Shown one piece after another: positions 62,125-64,000 of a stretch of DNA of 64,000 nucleotides. The stretch is from positions 161,988-225,987 of the forward strand of contig CAKOOS010000001.1 in assembly GCA_934098735.1 (NCBI GenBank), given 5' to 3'. This DNA comes from an uncultured Bacilli bacterium. Lineage in GTDB: Bacteria > Bacillota_I > Bacilli_A > RF39 > UBA660. The notes under the pieces were generated by a model. That model was not told the DNA's origin and ran no database searches. It was given only the letters and a program-made list of their open reading frames with translations. The translations under genes were made by a program, and so were the position numbers. How positions within the stretch are numbered: position 1 is the stretch's first letter; every line of letters begins with the position of its first letter.

Positions 62125-62823
62125 CTAAGCAACTTTTACGTCACTATCAAATACTATTTTTTTATTATCAATTAGCTTTTGAGCATCTTCTCCAGAAATT
62201 ATTTTATAGTAAATTAATTTGTTTAATACATTTAGATTAGCAGCTTGTCTGTCATCATCTTTCTTTAAGTCATTAACCAAATTATTAATTTCTTCTAAAG
62301 CTAAAGTAGTATTAACAGCCATTTTACCAATTATCGGAGTTCTTTCAAGTAAGACAATAGCAGTTTTACTTTCCATTACCATTTTTTCTGTTGGACCTAA
62401 ATGAAGCAAAACAAATGTAAGCAAGAATGCCACTACTATTCCTTCAATTAAACCGAGTAATGCCCCTAAAATTTTAGATGGTATTGCTAATATTATTGTA
62501 AGTTTTAATATTTTTTCAATTAAACCAGAAAGCGACAATAAAATATTTAATATGCAATAAAGAACTACAAATATAACAACAAATGATACTATTTCATACA
62601 TTAAGATATTTATAGCTGTAATACCATTAAATACTCCAGCAAAATTAAAAAATGGTAGGTTTTTCATTAGAAAATTTGCTAATGTATCTTTAAAAACAAA
62701 TGATAGTATTAATATAGCAAATGTTCCAATTAGAGATACTCCTGTTTTAATAACCCCTCTTTTAAACCCCATTATAACGTATAATAATACGATCAAAAAA
62801 ATTACCACACTAATTAAATTCAT
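62125..62823 (-). CDS. CvpA family membrane protein
   Basis: 232 residues with four to five transmembrane helices: FLIVLLYVIMGFKRGVIKTG at the start, matching the CvpA family pattern of a GxxRG turn after helix 1, then a long helical tail (LALEEINNLVNDLKKDDDRQ). In Bacillus the cvpA-like yshB gene lies near rnhC (with zapA between), and here it is divergent from rnhC. The role of CvpA proteins is linked to envelope functions and is not known in detail. AAGGAG lies 10 nt upstream of the start. Confidence 0.8.
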   Translation of the reverse strand: MNLISVVIFLIVLLYVIMGFKRGVIKTGVSLIGTFAILILSFVFKDTLANFLMKNLPFFNFAGVFNGITAINILMYEIVSFVVIFVVLYCILNILLSLSGLIEKILKLTIILAIPSKILGALLGLIEGIVVAFLLTFVLLHLGPTEKMVMESKTAIVLLERTPIIGKMAVNTTLALEEINNLVNDLKKDDDRQAANLNVLNKLIYYKIISGEDAQKLIDNKKIVFDSDVKVA

Positions 62824-62937
62824 AATTCAAATTCTCCTTATACTAATTATATTATAATTGTTTCCAAAAATAAAGTTAAAATTACTTGTTTTTTTGATAA
62901 GTAATTTATTTTAGTGCTAAATTAAATATATCTTAGG

Positions 62938-62967
62938 TGGACAATCTTAATAATGCTGTGTTAGAAT
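62938..62967 (+). promoter_or_regulatory. Promoter of rnhC
   Basis: TGGACA (62938-62943), 18-bp spacer, TAGAAT (62962-62967) with TGT directly before it (extended -10). Confidence 0.7.
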
Positions 62968-62989
62968 AGTTAAAAAGAAGGGATTTTTT

Positions 62990-63907
62990 ATGACAATTGT
63001 TTTTAAAGTTAGTGATAACGTTAAAGAAAAAATGGTAAAGTACTACAAAGATTTGAGAAGAGATAAAACTCCTCCCTATGCTATTTTTCAAGCAATGGAA
63101 GCTGATACTATAATAACTTTATATGAAAGTGGGAAAGCCATGTTTCAAGGAATAAGTGCTGATATTGATGCTAATATTTGGATTGAAATGGAGAAAAAAT
63201 TAAATAACAGAATTATTGATATTAAAAGCGGAAAAGATAAAAAAGATACTCCAAAAACTAACTTTGATAATTTTAATACAATTGGTTCTGATGAAGTTGG
63301 TACTGGTGATTATTTTGGCCCTATTGTTGTCGCAGCAACATTTGTTGATAGAAAAAATGTTGCATATTTACATGAATTAAAAGTAACTGATTCTAAAAAA
63401 ATAACAGATGACTATATTAAAAAAATTGCTCCTGAAATAATGAAACTAATTCCCTACTCTGCTTTTATCTTAAGTAATTTAGAATATAATAAATTAAATC
63501 ACGATAAAGTAAATATGAATAAAATTAAAGCTTTACTACATAATAAAGTTTTAATTAATGTTCTAAATAAAGGCGTTGATTATGATAAAATCGTTGTAGA
63601 TCAATTTACACCACCTAAAAACTACTACGCTTATCTTAGCGATGTGCCTCAAAAAGTTACTAATATAACATTTACACCTAAGGCGGAAGAACAATGTCTA
63701 AGTGTTGCTTGTGCTTCAATAATAAGTAGATATATTTTTCTTAGAGAAATGCATATTATTGATACTGAATTAAATGCTAATGTACCTAAAGGTGCTGGAA
63801 TAAATGTAGATAAATTTGCTCAAGAACTTGTAGATAAAAATGGCTTCGATATTTTAAATAAATATGCTAAACTTAATTTTAAAAATACAGATAAAATAAA
63901 AAAATAA
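62990..63907 (+). CDS. rnhC: Ribonuclease HIII
   Basis: 305 residues: an N-terminal TBP-like substrate-binding domain (about 1-85) and the type 2 RNase H domain with the catalytic DE pair in IGSDEVGTGDYFGPIVVAA, TDSKKI, VVDQFTPPKNYYAYL and CLSVACASIISRYIFL. The N-terminal domain and DEDE-type active site distinguish HIII from HII. It removes RNA from RNA/DNA hybrids. AGAAGGGA precedes the ATG. No zapA follows within the window. Confidence 0.95.
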   Translation: MTIVFKVSDNVKEKMVKYYKDLRRDKTPPYAIFQAMEADTIITLYESGKAMFQGISADIDANIWIEMEKKLNNRIIDIKSGKDKKDTPKTNFDNFNTIGSDEVGTGDYFGPIVVAATFVDRKNVAYLHELKVTDSKKITDDYIKKIAPEIMKLIPYSAFILSNLEYNKLNHDKVNMNKIKALLHNKVLINVLNKGVDYDKIVVDQFTPPKNYYAYLSDVPQKVTNITFTPKAEEQCLSVACASIISRYIFLREMHIIDTELNANVPKGAGINVDKFAQELVDKNGFDILNKYAKLNFKNTDKIKK

Positions 63908-63931
63908 AAGCAAAAACTTTTATTTTTTTTT
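63903..63931 (+). terminator. Terminator of rnhC
   Basis: AATAAAAG (63903-63910), CAAAAA loop, CTTTTATT (63917-63924) followed by further T. Beyond it the last 69 bases show nothing I can call. Confidence 0.75.
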
Positions 63932-64000
63932 ATATTGTAATTTCAACCGCACCACTTAATATAATTTTAACAAATAATAAAAATTAGTCAATTCTACTTT

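Overview
The window is a very AT-rich stretch (GC roughly a quarter to 30 % by eye, not computed) from a cell-walled, low-GC Bacillota chromosome. Gene order repeatedly matches Bacillus-type blocks: tgt/yrzE/yrbG; ireB-ruvX-yrzB-mltG-trmR-trhP1-trhP2-greA; dnaG-rpoD-trmK; 6S RNA-tcdA-(gpsA)-rarA; rnhC/cvpA/trxA/uvrC. TGA is a stop codon here (the pfkB-type gene ends in it) and murF and mltG are present, so this is not a genetic-code-4 Mollicute. A deep-branching, probably gut-type Bacilli/Erysipelotrichia-like lineage is my inference; no rRNA is present to settle it.

Layout. 1-7.5 kb: 3' part of mutS, an ABC half-transporter, a ZIP metal transporter (minus), lon and murF. 7.5-13.4 kb: tgt, a pilin-like protein, YrzE and YrbG membrane proteins, a large surface protein, a PfkB-type kinase and an Smr protein. 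13.4-15.4 kb: an unknown gene behind two tandem consensus promoters, two tRNA genes, an unknown membrane protein and a structured RNA candidate. 15.4-26 kb: the ireB-to-greA operon (including the 5-methoxyuridine tRNA modification genes), tig, a SpoVB-like flippase, relA, dtd and gtrA. 26-38.5 kb: T-box-controlled aspS, hisS, asnS, a P-loop kinase, gatCAB, a HerA-type ATPase and a peptidoglycan hydrolase. 38.5-45 kb: a 6S RNA candidate, tcdA, gpsA, rarA, a Xer recombinase, a 38-residue basic protein, a class I amidotransferase, a gene remnant, a second ZIP transporter and about 500 bp of AT-rich intergenic DNA with inverted repeats. 45-64 kb, mostly minus strand: a GT/GtrA-like fusion, a regulator with a cysteine-rich membrane protein, mnmA, a SpoIIM-like protein, a 30-residue DUF4044 gene, a prepilin peptidase and PilC-type platform protein, trmK-rpoD-dnaG, divergent rnfD and rnfC, uvrC, a short YigZ protein, a second large surface protein, trxA, cvpA and rnhC.

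How the genes work together. Most of the window is information processing and quality control: aminoacyl-tRNA synthetases, GatCAB, tRNA modification (tgt, trmR/trhP, mnmA, trmK, tcdA), repair (mutS, uvrC, rarA, ruvX), transcription (rpoD, greA, 6S RNA), and proteostasis (lon, tig). The unusual content is a Rel protein with an intact synthetase domain but an eroded hydrolase signature; an RnfC/RnfD pair that keeps its Fe-S ligands but has lost cofactor motifs and has no other Rnf genes beside it; two modular surface proteins with the same C-terminal domain; and several small genes and RNAs that standard gene calling tends to miss.

Start codons. Ribosome-binding sites here are often AGGTGAT-like. 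The GTG inside that site is frequently an in-frame false start, so I moved starts downstream where the spacing required it and say so in the entries. No CRISPR array, insertion sequence or prophage was seen.
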